Source: Clostridiales bacterium | Lineage (GTDB): Bacteria > Bacillota > Clostridia > Oscillospirales > Oscillospiraceae | Reading direction: 5' to 3' | Assembly (NCBI GenBank): GCA_021201515.1 | Contig: JAJQET010000062.1 | Location: forward strand, 1 to 9,600 | Length of the DNA: 9,600 bases | Shown: piece after piece, positions 1-6,227 of the stretch | Position numbering within the stretch: the first letter of the stretch is position 1 | Layout of the letters: each line of letters starts with the position of its first letter | The notes under the pieces: model-generated | Told to the model about the DNA's origin: nothing | Seen by the model: the letters and a program-made list of their open reading frames with translations, nothing else | Databases searched by the model: none | Position numbers and translations under genes: made by a program

Positions 1-663
1 GCCCACCCCCAGCCAGACGTTGAGGACAGGCCGCAGGGCGGGGCTTTGCCCCGGAAGTGCCGCTTGACGGCAGGTGCGGAGCGCCTCCGTCACGTCGTAG
101 GTCTGAGCCTGGAGCCAGCGGTTGTAGTTGTTGCAGTAGGGGGTCAACACCTCGTTTCCAATGCGGGTCTCCTCCGTCAGCTGGCGGCTGTCCTGGACTT
201 CCCCGGCGGTCAGATGCGCTTCGTATAACCCCAAGCCGCAGATGTAAAGCCGCGCCCGGCGCACAGCCTTTTTGAGGGGGAGACACTTCTGAAAAACCGG
301 CATCCGTTCCCCACGGGGACAGGTCAGCCACCGCCCTGTCCAGGGCTCCTCCATCTTTCCCGTCTCAAACCAGTTCAGGTCGCTGACGGCGGTTTCCCCG
401 GCATCCGTCCACGCCTGCACCTGCCAGCGGTATCTGGTGCGGGGGTTCAGCGTCAGAGGCGGAGCAAAGCCGGTAAAGGAGAGGTCGGCGTGCTTTCCAC
501 TGTCGTACAAAGGAGCGGAATCCTGCTCCCGCCAGACGGTCAGCCGGGCAGAGGTCTGCTCTTTGTCCTGCGCGTCCTCCACCAGCCAGGAAAACGTGGG
601 TTCTCCCAGGGCGAAGCCAACGGGGGCCGTCATGTGATTCACTTTACAGTGGGTGATCTTCAT
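1..663 (-). CDS. GH78 alpha-L-rhamnosidase, N-terminal part (runs off left edge)
   Basis: The frame is open from ATG at 663 to the window edge, giving 221 residues. It matches the N-terminal beta-sandwich region of bacterial alpha-L-rhamnosidases (GH78), which remove terminal alpha-L-rhamnose from plant glycans and flavonoid or other glycosides. Visible family landmarks are an Fn3-like domain at about residues 5-103 (FSW, then YRWQVQAW and a closing WFETGK). A linker with PWTGRW follows, then the rhamnosidase N domain with ARLYICGLGLYEAHL at about 137-151 and QTYDVTEAL at about 187-195, ending in VWLGVG where the family usually has an LGNGWY-like strand. The catalytic (alpha/alpha)6 barrel lies outside the window. 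Odd: between EAHL and EVLTP there is a stretch of about 18 residues where relatives usually have a short turn. There is no signal peptide, so it is probably cytoplasmic. It starts 6 nt after the GH3 stop codon, so the two are very probably co-transcribed and translationally coupled. The Shine-Dalgarno is weak (GAAAGAG inside the end of the GH3 gene). Confidence 0.88.
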   Translation of the reverse strand, partial: MKITHCKVNHMTAPVGFALGEPTFSWLVEDAQDKEQTSARLTVWREQDSAPLYDSGKHADLSFTGFAPPLTLNPRTRYRWQVQAWTDAGETAVSDLNWFETGKMEEPWTGRWLTCPRGERMPVFQKCLPLKKAVRRARLYICGLGLYEAHLTAGEVQDSRQLTEETRIGNEVLTPYCNNYNRWLQAQTYDVTEALRTCRQAALPGQSPALRPVLNVWLGVG

Positions 664-669
664 ACTGGT

Positions 670-3072
670 TCACGCTCTTTCTTCCACTTGTGCCTGGGCG
701 TAAAACGCCCGATTTTTGCCCTCTATCCACCGATTTTCCGTCACCCGGACGGTCTTCGTCCAGCAGATGTCCTCCGAAGATGTACCGACCATCAGGGTAA
801 AGGTGCCTTTTTCCACCTTCCAATGCCCTTCTATGTCCAACAGGGCCAGTTGGCTGACCGAAAGGCGGAATACGATGGTTTTCCGTTCCCCGGCCTCCAG
901 CCACACTTTGCAGAATCCGGCCAGCTCCTTGTTGGGCCGGTCCACGGTGGCGTATTCGTCTGTGACGTAGAGCTGTACTGTCTCCGCGCCCCGGCGTGAG
1001 CCGGTGTTTTCCACCGTACCGGTGACGATGATGGTGTCCTCCGGTCCGTATTCTGCCCGGTCTGCGGCAAAGTGTTCCAGCCGGAAGGTGGTGTAGGAGA
1101 GGCCATGTCCAAAGGCGTACCGGGGGTGGTGGGGGCCGTCCACATAGTCCCGGAACCCCACGCTGGGTGACTGCATAAAGCCGGAGCCGCGCTCCACGCT
1201 GTAATAGATGGGGATTTGCCCGGCGCTGTGGGCGATGCTCACCGGCAGCTTGCCGCTGGGCGTGGCCCGCCCCAGCAGCAGGTCGGCCAGAGCCTCGTTC
1301 CCCTCTTCGCCAGGGGTCCACGCCTCCAGGATGGCGTTGCAGACCCGGTCGGCGTTGTCGCTGCTGATGGGCCGCCCGTCAAAGTGAACGGCGACGGTGG
1401 GTTTGTCCAGCTTTTCCAGTTCCTCCAGAAACTGCTCCTGACACTCCGGCAGACCGATGTTCATGCTGTCCAACCCTTCGCCGGTGGTGCAGCTGGTGTT
1501 CCAGCCGTACTTGCCCCCCAGCGTCACCAGCACCAGGCCGGCGCTGCGGGCCGCCTCCAGTGCCTCGGCAAAGTGCGAGGTATCGTTGCCTGTAAAGGGA
1601 TAGCCATAGGCATACACCCACTCCGTATCCGGGCAGCGGGCCTGCAATGCCTCCAGCAGGCTGCGCAGGCCGGGGTAGAAGCGTCGGGCCAACCGGTCTG
1701 TGTCCGGATGCTCCAGCAAAACAGCGGAGCCGGGATAGGTTTCGTGTGGCACTTCTGCCTGCCGCTCGCCAGCGCCTTCCACGCCCGCCATTGTAGCAAC
1801 GCCGCCCAGGCGGGTCTCCTGCCGGGCAAAATTCATATAGCATCCGAACAGGTTCCGGGTGGTCCCCCCGTGCCAGCCGATGACCGCCACCCGCTTGCCT
1901 CGCAGGTTGCCCAAAGGCAGCAGACCGTTGTTTTTCAGCAGGACGGCGGATTCCTCCGCCATTCTGCGGCCCAATGCTTTTGCCTCCGGGTCGTGCAGGG
2001 TGCGGGTGATCTCCGCTTCCTCCGCAGGATAGGGGTTTTCAAACAGCCCCAGCCGGAATTTTTCGGTCAAAATCCGCAGCGCCGCCTGATCCACCAGCGT
2101 CCGCCCAGCTTCACTCTGCCGGAGAGCGGCTTTGCAGTCCTCGTTGAAGGCCAGCGGCTCCGGGGCCTCCATATCCATACCGGCGTGAAGCGCCAATACG
2201 CCGGCCTCTGCCCGGTTCTCCGTCAGCCGATGTACGGAAAAAACCTGCTCTACCGAGCTGTAATCGGCAAAGACAAATCCCTGAAAGCCCATCTCCTCCC
2301 GGAGCAGCCCGGTGAGAAGGGCGCGGTTCGCCGCTGCTGGAACACCGTCAACGGAGGAATAGCAGTTCATCAGGCTGCGCAATCCGGCCTCCGTGATGGC
2401 GGCCTGAAAGGGCCTGGCATACTGCTCCCACAGCTGCCGGTGGGAGGCGGTGACCTGGGCAGTATGGATGCCCCCCATGCTGGACATGAACCCTAAAAAG
2501 TGCTTGGCACAGGCGAGCACCCCCTGCTCCGGTTTGCCGTTCCCCTGCAACCCCTGCACATAGGCCACGCCCATGGCGGCGACCAGGGTCGGGTCCTCGC
2601 CAAAGGATTCTCCCTGACGGCCCATACGGGCGTCCCTACTGATGTCCAGCACGGGCGCCAGGCCGTGGGCAATGCCGCAAGCTCTGGCCTGACGGCCGAT
2701 CACCGTTGCCATCTCCCGCTCCAGCTCCGGGTTCCAGGTAGACGCCTGGGCCAGCTCGTTGGGAAATTGGGTGGCCTCCGGCATCAGTACGCCGGTGGCG
2801 GTCTCAATGTGTGCCAGAGCCGGGATATGGTGCGGGCTACAGGCCATCACCGTATCCTGTAGTTCGCGGATCTGTTGGACTGCGTCTGCCCGGCGCTCCG
2901 TCACGCTGGCAAACAGGCAGGAGAAGGCGCCTGCTCCATAAGGCGCGGTCTGCTGGTTGATCTGCTCTGGAAAATAACACTGGAGCTGGGCAAATTTTTC
3001 GTCAAAGCTCATGTGGTTCAGCAAATCCTGCGCCCGCTCCTCCGGTGGGAGACCTGCGTCTAAATACTTCAT
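670..3072 (-). CDS. GH3 beta-glucosidase-type glycoside hydrolase, three-domain
   Basis: This 800-residue protein has the usual three-domain GH3 layout: (beta/alpha)8 barrel (about 1-345), alpha/beta sandwich (about 365-600) and C-terminal Fn3-like domain (about 690-765). Retaining GH3 enzymes release non-reducing terminal beta-D-glucose, xylose or related sugars. Landmarks in the sequence are RDARMGRQGESFGEDP at 146-161 (substrate pocket), KH at 190-191, and the nucleophile Asp270 in GFVFADYSS. The likely acid/base is Glu532 in TTGEGLDS, where many relatives have LDR rather than LDS. FGHGLSYT at 654-661 and the Fn3 signature ETVQLYV...NKELAGF at 697-720 follow. There is no signal peptide or membrane segment, so action on imported oligosaccharides or glycosides in the cytoplasm is inferred. 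Start ATG at 3072 is supported by AGAGGTG 8 nt upstream. It is the first gene of a unit with the GH78 gene. No convincing promoter was found between it and the MITE-like element upstream. The exact sugar specificity cannot be read from sequence. Confidence 0.93.
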   Translation of the reverse strand: MKYLDAGLPPEERAQDLLNHMSFDEKFAQLQCYFPEQINQQTAPYGAGAFSCLFASVTERRADAVQQIRELQDTVMACSPHHIPALAHIETATGVLMPEATQFPNELAQASTWNPELEREMATVIGRQARACGIAHGLAPVLDISRDARMGRQGESFGEDPTLVAAMGVAYVQGLQGNGKPEQGVLACAKHFLGFMSSMGGIHTAQVTASHRQLWEQYARPFQAAITEAGLRSLMNCYSSVDGVPAAANRALLTGLLREEMGFQGFVFADYSSVEQVFSVHRLTENRAEAGVLALHAGMDMEAPEPLAFNEDCKAALRQSEAGRTLVDQAALRILTEKFRLGLFENPYPAEEAEITRTLHDPEAKALGRRMAEESAVLLKNNGLLPLGNLRGKRVAVIGWHGGTTRNLFGCYMNFARQETRLGGVATMAGVEGAGERQAEVPHETYPGSAVLLEHPDTDRLARRFYPGLRSLLEALQARCPDTEWVYAYGYPFTGNDTSHFAEALEAARSAGLVLVTLGGKYGWNTSCTTGEGLDSMNIGLPECQEQFLEELEKLDKPTVAVHFDGRPISSDNADRVCNAILEAWTPGEEGNEALADLLLGRATPSGKLPVSIAHSAGQIPIYYSVERGSGFMQSPSVGFRDYVDGPHHPRYAFGHGLSYTTFRLEHFAADRAEYGPEDTIIVTGTVENTGSRRGAETVQLYVTDEYATVDRPNKELAGFCKVWLEAGERKTIVFRLSVSQLALLDIEGHWKVEKGTFTLMVGTSSEDICWTKTVRVTENRWIEGKNRAFYAQAQVEERA

Positions 3073-3080
3073 GTGTCTTG

Positions 3081-3087
3081 CACCTCT
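3081..3087 (-). promoter_or_regulatory. Ribosome binding site of the GH3 gene
   Basis: On the minus strand AGAGGTG lies 8 nt before the ATG at 3072. This supports the annotated start, which is also where GH3 similarity begins. Confidence 0.75.
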
Positions 3088-3105
3088 GTGAATGGAATGT
3101 AATTC

Positions 3106-3109
3106 ATAA
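3106..3109. repeat. Left copy of ATAA target-site duplication
   Basis: ATAA immediately outside the left end (GGAACC) of the palindromic element matches ATAA at 3267-3270 immediately outside its right end. Four A/T bases alone could match by chance, so the support comes from the exact position at both edges. Confidence 0.5.
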
Positions 3110-3266
3110 GGAACCTCTGAATAAATGGATGAGAGCGGATTGCGAGGAAATTTGCGTCAGAAAAAGGCGCAAAAGCGCAGGAATCCTGACGGATTTCAAG
3201 ATTTTGCAACGCATTTATGGCGCAAATTTACCGCAAGGCGCCGAAATTCATTTGTTCAGAGGTTCC
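3110..3266. mobile_element. MITE-like palindromic element, 157 bp, 18-bp terminal inverted repeats
   Basis: The ends GGAACCTCTGAATAAATG (3110-3127) and CATTTGTTCAGAGGTTCC (3249-3266) are inverted repeats with one mismatch in 18. The outer 11 bp are perfect. Identity continues inward imperfectly: both arms contain a TTGCG...AAATTTGCG block (near 3139-3155 and, on the other strand, 3220-3236), so either strand could fold into one long hairpin. The centre holds smaller palindromes: GCGC-AAAA-GCGC at 3167-3178, CAGGA-A-TCCTG at about 3179-3189, and CGTCAG/CTGACG. Both outer edges are flanked by ATAA (3106-3109 and 3267-3270), consistent with a 4-bp target-site duplication. There is no coding sequence inside, so it would be non-autonomous and mobilised by a transposase elsewhere. 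The parent insertion sequence family is not identified. It lies between the terminator of the esterase gene and the GH3 gene. Confidence 0.72.
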
Positions 3267-3270
3267 ATAA
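3267..3270. repeat. Right copy of ATAA target-site duplication
   Basis: This ATAA directly abuts the GGTTCC end of the element and pairs with 3106-3109. It also forms part of the T-rich tail (minus strand) of the adjoining terminator. Confidence 0.5.
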
Positions 3271-3318
3271 AATAAGTGCGGGAATCCCAAACAGTACACG
3301 CTTACGATTCCCGCACTT
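3267..3318 (-). terminator. Rho-independent terminator after the esterase gene
   Basis: On the minus strand AAGTGCGGGAATC (3318-3306) pairs perfectly over 13 bp with GATTCCCGCACTT (3286-3274), leaving a 19-nt loop, and is followed by the T-rich tail ATTTTAT (3273-3267). It lies 13 nt beyond the stop codon at 3332. It should end the transcript of the GH43-nagB-esterase unit, which means the GH3-GH78 pair needs its own promoter or depends on readthrough. The MITE-like element begins at the last base of the tail. Confidence 0.88.
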
Positions 3319-3331
3319 TACGGAAGGGGGG

Positions 3332-5356
3332 TTAGTTCTCTACGATGACCCGCACCTTGCTCAGGTTCTTACACTGGGTAAAAATGTCCTCGGCGCTGCC
3401 GCTGCGGCTGGACTGCACCTTGATGACCGGGAACCAGGTGCCGGGGGTCTGGAAGGCGTGGTCGGCGGACACGGTGGCCTTGCTGCCGTCGGCTGTGGTC
3501 GGATGCAGCTCCAGGCCGTTGCTGAAGTCATTGGACTTCTCAAAGTCCCAGGCCGCGTAAGTCACGGCTCCGCCGCCAGGCGTGGCCTCAATTTCAGCAG
3601 TGAAGTGGACGGTCTCGCCCACCTTGACGTGAACACATTCCTGCCCGTTGGCCCAGGAGTGAACCACCGGCTGGAGGCCCTGACGGTCAGGGCTGTTGTC
3701 CATTTCCACCTGACCATCGTTGACGCGGTACTGGGTGTTGGCGGGCGGCTCGATGCCCTTTTCCACCCAGTCCGCCAGGTCGAACAGGGACTGGTGCAGC
3801 ATTCCCAGATAGTCTACCGTGAATTGGGCATCATCCAGGTATCCGGCCCGGTCGTCATGGATGCAGTTGTCGTTGTAATAGAGCCGCATCCAATCCTTGT
3901 CGTCGCCCTTGGCCTCCCGCACCCGGCTGCGATACCAGTCGCCGTGCCAGGGCAGGGCGCTCTCGTCCAGCAGGCTGCAATTCACAATGATTTTGCTGTT
4001 GATTTTGCCGTTGGGAACCGTTCCACCGCCGTTTTGGGCAATCAGCGGGGCAATGAGCATGGGAATCTGGGGATATTTCGGTGTTCCGTCCTCTTTGCGG
4101 TACTGGTCATAGACATAATAGGTCTCGTCCGGCACCTGATGGCGCTGGAGGGTCTGCATGGCCAGATAGTCGCTGTTATCGATCATGACCTTGTCGCCCA
4201 CAGCCAGCCCCTCCAGGGCGTTGCCGCTGTTCTGCCCGTCAAAGGCGGAGGAGACCACGATGATGCCGTGTTCCAGGCTCTCCACCGGCTGCTCCTTCCC
4301 GGCGGCTTTGCCGGTCAGTACCCTGATTTTGCACCGGAACAGATAGCTGCCCTCCGGCGGCTCCTCCTCCAGGACAATGTCAGGCGTGGTCTGGTTGCCC
4401 ACCATCGTGTTGATCCAACTGGTATCCACGCTGCTGAAATCGCCGTCCGGGGTAGTTTTATTCTTTTCCAGCAGCCCCCGCACCCTGGTGACGAACTGGA
4501 CGCGGTCACGGTACTCGCTGCTGTTGGGGTCCGCTCCAGCATACCCCTCCTTGGTCCAGAAGTCCTCAAAATAGGAGGGTGCGATTTGCTGGACCGTGGG
4601 GGCCAGCACCATCAGGGAGCCGTCACCCATATAGGGGTGGCAGAACCAGGCCCGCTTGGGGAAGCCCATCTTGCAGGCTTCAATCACAGCGTCCCGCTGG
4701 TCGCCTTCCAGCCCTTCCAGAATGTCTCCGCTGCCGCCGGGCTGCATGACATCCACCAGCTTGTCCAGGCCCTTCGTCCCCAGCATCCGCATGACCCGCA
4801 GACGGGCGCAGAACACGTTGGGGGTGGCCATCGGGTTGGCCAGCACATAGGGGCAGCCGCCGTCCCACACGCCGGTGGTAGCCTCAATGCAGCTCATGGT
4901 CTTGAAGCTGCCGCCGCTGCCGCCGAACACATAGCCGTAAGGCCGGTGCTCGTAGCCATAAATCCGCTGGGCCACCGTCCGGCTGAACTGGGCGGCGTTG
5001 GCGCTGGATTTGTAGAGCCGCTCGCAGTCTCCGAACACGAAGCCGCCCTGGTTGGAGACAACATAGTAGCCTCCGTGGGTCAGGAAGCAGGTGATTTTAT
5101 CATCCTCTCCGGTGAGCTTTTCGCTCTCCCGTTCGCTCTCCGGCGCGGGGGAGAGATACTGGAAGAAGCGGCCTTCATACTTGTCCTTTTCCGGGAAGTA
5201 GAAGCAGAATTTGACCTCCTGCCCCTGCAACTCCGTGTTGCGGAATCCGCCGTGGACATAGTAGTGGCGCAGCGGTGTGTCCCGCCACTCCTCCTCATCG
5301 ATGTAAGGCTCCGCAAAATAGGGGTCGCCTATGGCTGTGTACAGTTCCTGTGACAT
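3332..5356 (-). CDS. Tannase/feruloyl-esterase-like alpha/beta-hydrolase with PKD-like C-terminus
   Basis: This 674-residue protein reads as a large alpha/beta-hydrolase. A GxSxG motif, GYVFGGSGGSFK at 141-152, gives Ser147 as candidate nucleophile. Late in the domain a strand and turn KIIVNCSLLDES (about 455-466) offers Asp464, and the next strand MRLYYNDNCIHDD (about 490-502) offers His500. This is the Ser-Asp-His order and spacing expected of the fold. DLADWVEKGIEPP at about 526-538 resembles the end of the catalytic domain in tannase/feruloyl-esterase-like proteins. Between about 220 and 450 there is a large insertion, including a beta-rich part with VLTGKAAGKE and VGDKVMIDNSDYLAMQ. Residues about 565-674 look like a PKD/Ig-like beta-sandwich (VGETVHFTAEIEATPGGG). 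A role in removing acyl groups from sugars or phenolic glycosides is inferred from fold and neighbours; the substrate is unknown. There is no signal peptide, unusual for a PKD-bearing hydrolase. The start is supported by AGGAAGG upstream, and a strong terminator follows. Confidence 0.62.
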   Translation of the reverse strand: MSQELYTAIGDPYFAEPYIDEEEWRDTPLRHYYVHGGFRNTELQGQEVKFCFYFPEKDKYEGRFFQYLSPAPESERESEKLTGEDDKITCFLTHGGYYVVSNQGGFVFGDCERLYKSSANAAQFSRTVAQRIYGYEHRPYGYVFGGSGGSFKTMSCIEATTGVWDGGCPYVLANPMATPNVFCARLRVMRMLGTKGLDKLVDVMQPGGSGDILEGLEGDQRDAVIEACKMGFPKRAWFCHPYMGDGSLMVLAPTVQQIAPSYFEDFWTKEGYAGADPNSSEYRDRVQFVTRVRGLLEKNKTTPDGDFSSVDTSWINTMVGNQTTPDIVLEEEPPEGSYLFRCKIRVLTGKAAGKEQPVESLEHGIIVVSSAFDGQNSGNALEGLAVGDKVMIDNSDYLAMQTLQRHQVPDETYYVYDQYRKEDGTPKYPQIPMLIAPLIAQNGGGTVPNGKINSKIIVNCSLLDESALPWHGDWYRSRVREAKGDDKDWMRLYYNDNCIHDDRAGYLDDAQFTVDYLGMLHQSLFDLADWVEKGIEPPANTQYRVNDGQVEMDNSPDRQGLQPVVHSWANGQECVHVKVGETVHFTAEIEATPGGGAVTYAAWDFEKSNDFSNGLELHPTTADGSKATVSADHAFQTPGTWFPVIKVQSSRSGSAEDIFTQCKNLSKVRVIVEN

Positions 5357-5360
5357 TTCA

Positions 5361-5370
5361 TTCCTTCCTT
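5361..5370 (-). promoter_or_regulatory. Ribosome binding site of the esterase gene
   Basis: The minus strand reads AAGGAAGGAA just before the ATG at 5356. It is a good Shine-Dalgarno match at normal spacing and decides the start. Confidence 0.7.
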
Positions 5371-5417
5371 TCGCTGCCGAGGCACTTTTTTAGTGTATCG
5401 GCTCATTTTTATATGTG

Positions 5418-5434
5418 ATGCCGTCATCCGGCAT
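5418..5434. other. Short hairpin in the nagB-esterase gap
   Basis: ATGCCG and CGGCAT form a perfect 6-bp stem with a 5-nt loop in the 91-nt gap between nagB and the esterase gene. No T-tract follows on either strand, so it is not a standard terminator. It may be an RNA-processing or stability element in the joint transcript, or chance. Nothing else convincing lies in the gap apart from the esterase ribosome binding site, and I found no promoter with both boxes. Confidence 0.4.
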
Positions 5435-5447
5435 ACAGGACGGAGCG

Positions 5448-6173
5448 TTACACCTTAGACAGCGCAGCCTCATCGGCGACCAGGGTGAAGTTGGGGTGTA
5501 ATTGCAAAATGGAGGCGGAGACAAGGGGCGTAATCGGCCCGAAAAAGGCCGCCTTGACGGCGTCCGCCTTATCCGCGCCGCTCGCCACCAGCACCACACG
5601 GCTGGCGTTCATAATATCGCAAACGCCCATTGTATAGGCAAACCGTGGGACATCCTCCTCCCTCTGGAAGAAGCGCCGGTTGGCCCGGATGGTCGTTTCC
5701 GTCAGGGCCACCTTGTGGGTGCCCTTGGTGAAGCAGCTGTCCGGCTCGTTGAAGCCGATATGACCGTTGGGGCCAATGCCCAGCAGCTGCAAATCAATCT
5801 CGCCCAGGCTGCGCAGTGTGTCGTCATAGCGTTTGCACTCCGCATTCCCGTCCAGGGCAGTACCACAGGGAATGTTGGTGTTGGACGGGTCAATGTTGAT
5901 GTGGTCAAAGAAGTGGCTGCGCATAAACCAGGCGTAGCTCTGTTCATGTTCCCTGTCCAGCCCCACATACTCGTCCAGATTGACGGTGCGCACCTGGCTG
6001 AAATCCAGGTCGCCCTTTTCATACCACTTGATGAGCTGCTCATAAGTCCCGATGGGGCTGGAACCGGTGGCCAGGCCCAGCACACAGTCCGGCTTGAGAA
6101 TCACCTGGGCGGAAATAATGTTTGCCGCCTGACGGCTCATGTGGTCATAGTTTTTTGCACGAATAATTTTCAT
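5448..6173 (-). CDS. nagB: Glucosamine-6-phosphate deaminase
   Basis: Converts D-glucosamine-6-phosphate to fructose-6-phosphate and ammonia, the last dedicated step of amino-sugar breakdown, in the cytoplasm. At 241 residues it has the usual length for Firmicutes NagB. Landmarks are the phosphate-binding loop LGLATGSSPIGTY at 32-44, NLDEYVGL at 65-72 with the catalytic Asp67, and the ring-opening segment GIGPNGHIGFNEP at 132-144. In that segment His138 and Glu143 match His143 and Glu148 of the E. coli enzyme. The Asn136 position is Asp141 in E. coli, and Asn is normal in the Bacillus-type enzymes. It lies 54 nt downstream of the GH43 gene, probably in the same transcript. The GH20 enzyme encoded two genes upstream would supply N-acetylhexosamine, but no deacetylase (nagA) or kinase lies in the window. 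The Shine-Dalgarno AAAGGAA (6186-6192) is 12 nt from the ATG, rather far. Confidence 0.96.
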   Translation of the reverse strand: MKIIRAKNYDHMSRQAANIISAQVILKPDCVLGLATGSSPIGTYEQLIKWYEKGDLDFSQVRTVNLDEYVGLDREHEQSYAWFMRSHFFDHINIDPSNTNIPCGTALDGNAECKRYDDTLRSLGEIDLQLLGIGPNGHIGFNEPDSCFTKGTHKVALTETTIRANRRFFQREEDVPRFAYTMGVCDIMNASRVVLVASGADKADAVKAAFFGPITPLVSASILQLHPNFTLVADEAALSKV

Positions 6174-6227
6174 CAGGGTAGGCCGTTCCTTTCAAATTGA
6201 GTTGTTTTCTGTCAGTACGAGCAGAGG

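Noticed and set aside
1216..2496. Plus-strand open frame of 426 codons opposite the GH3 gene
   Set aside because: Antisense to a clearly conserved GH3 gene, with no recognisable motif; a shadow frame.
3160..3185. Ten-base match CGCTTTTGCG shared by the palindromic element (minus strand, 3169-3178 region) and the 9104-9113 region
   Set aside because: Short, self-complementary at its ends and A/T-cored; such matches arise easily by chance, and the surrounding bases differ.
3125..5353. Plus-strand open frame of 742 codons opposite the esterase gene
   Set aside because: It begins inside the palindromic element, crosses the terminator and runs antisense to a gene with recognisable motifs and a good ribosome binding site. 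Its low-complexity Val/Ala/His-rich composition is typical of an antisense shadow in GC-rich DNA.
5400..5420. TATAAA-like -10 box in the nagB-esterase gap
   Set aside because: No -35 box at 16-18 nt and no extended -10 TG; not enough to call an internal promoter.
5502..6200. Plus-strand open frame opposite nagB
   Set aside because: Mirrors the codon pattern of nagB, which has all family motifs on the minus strand.
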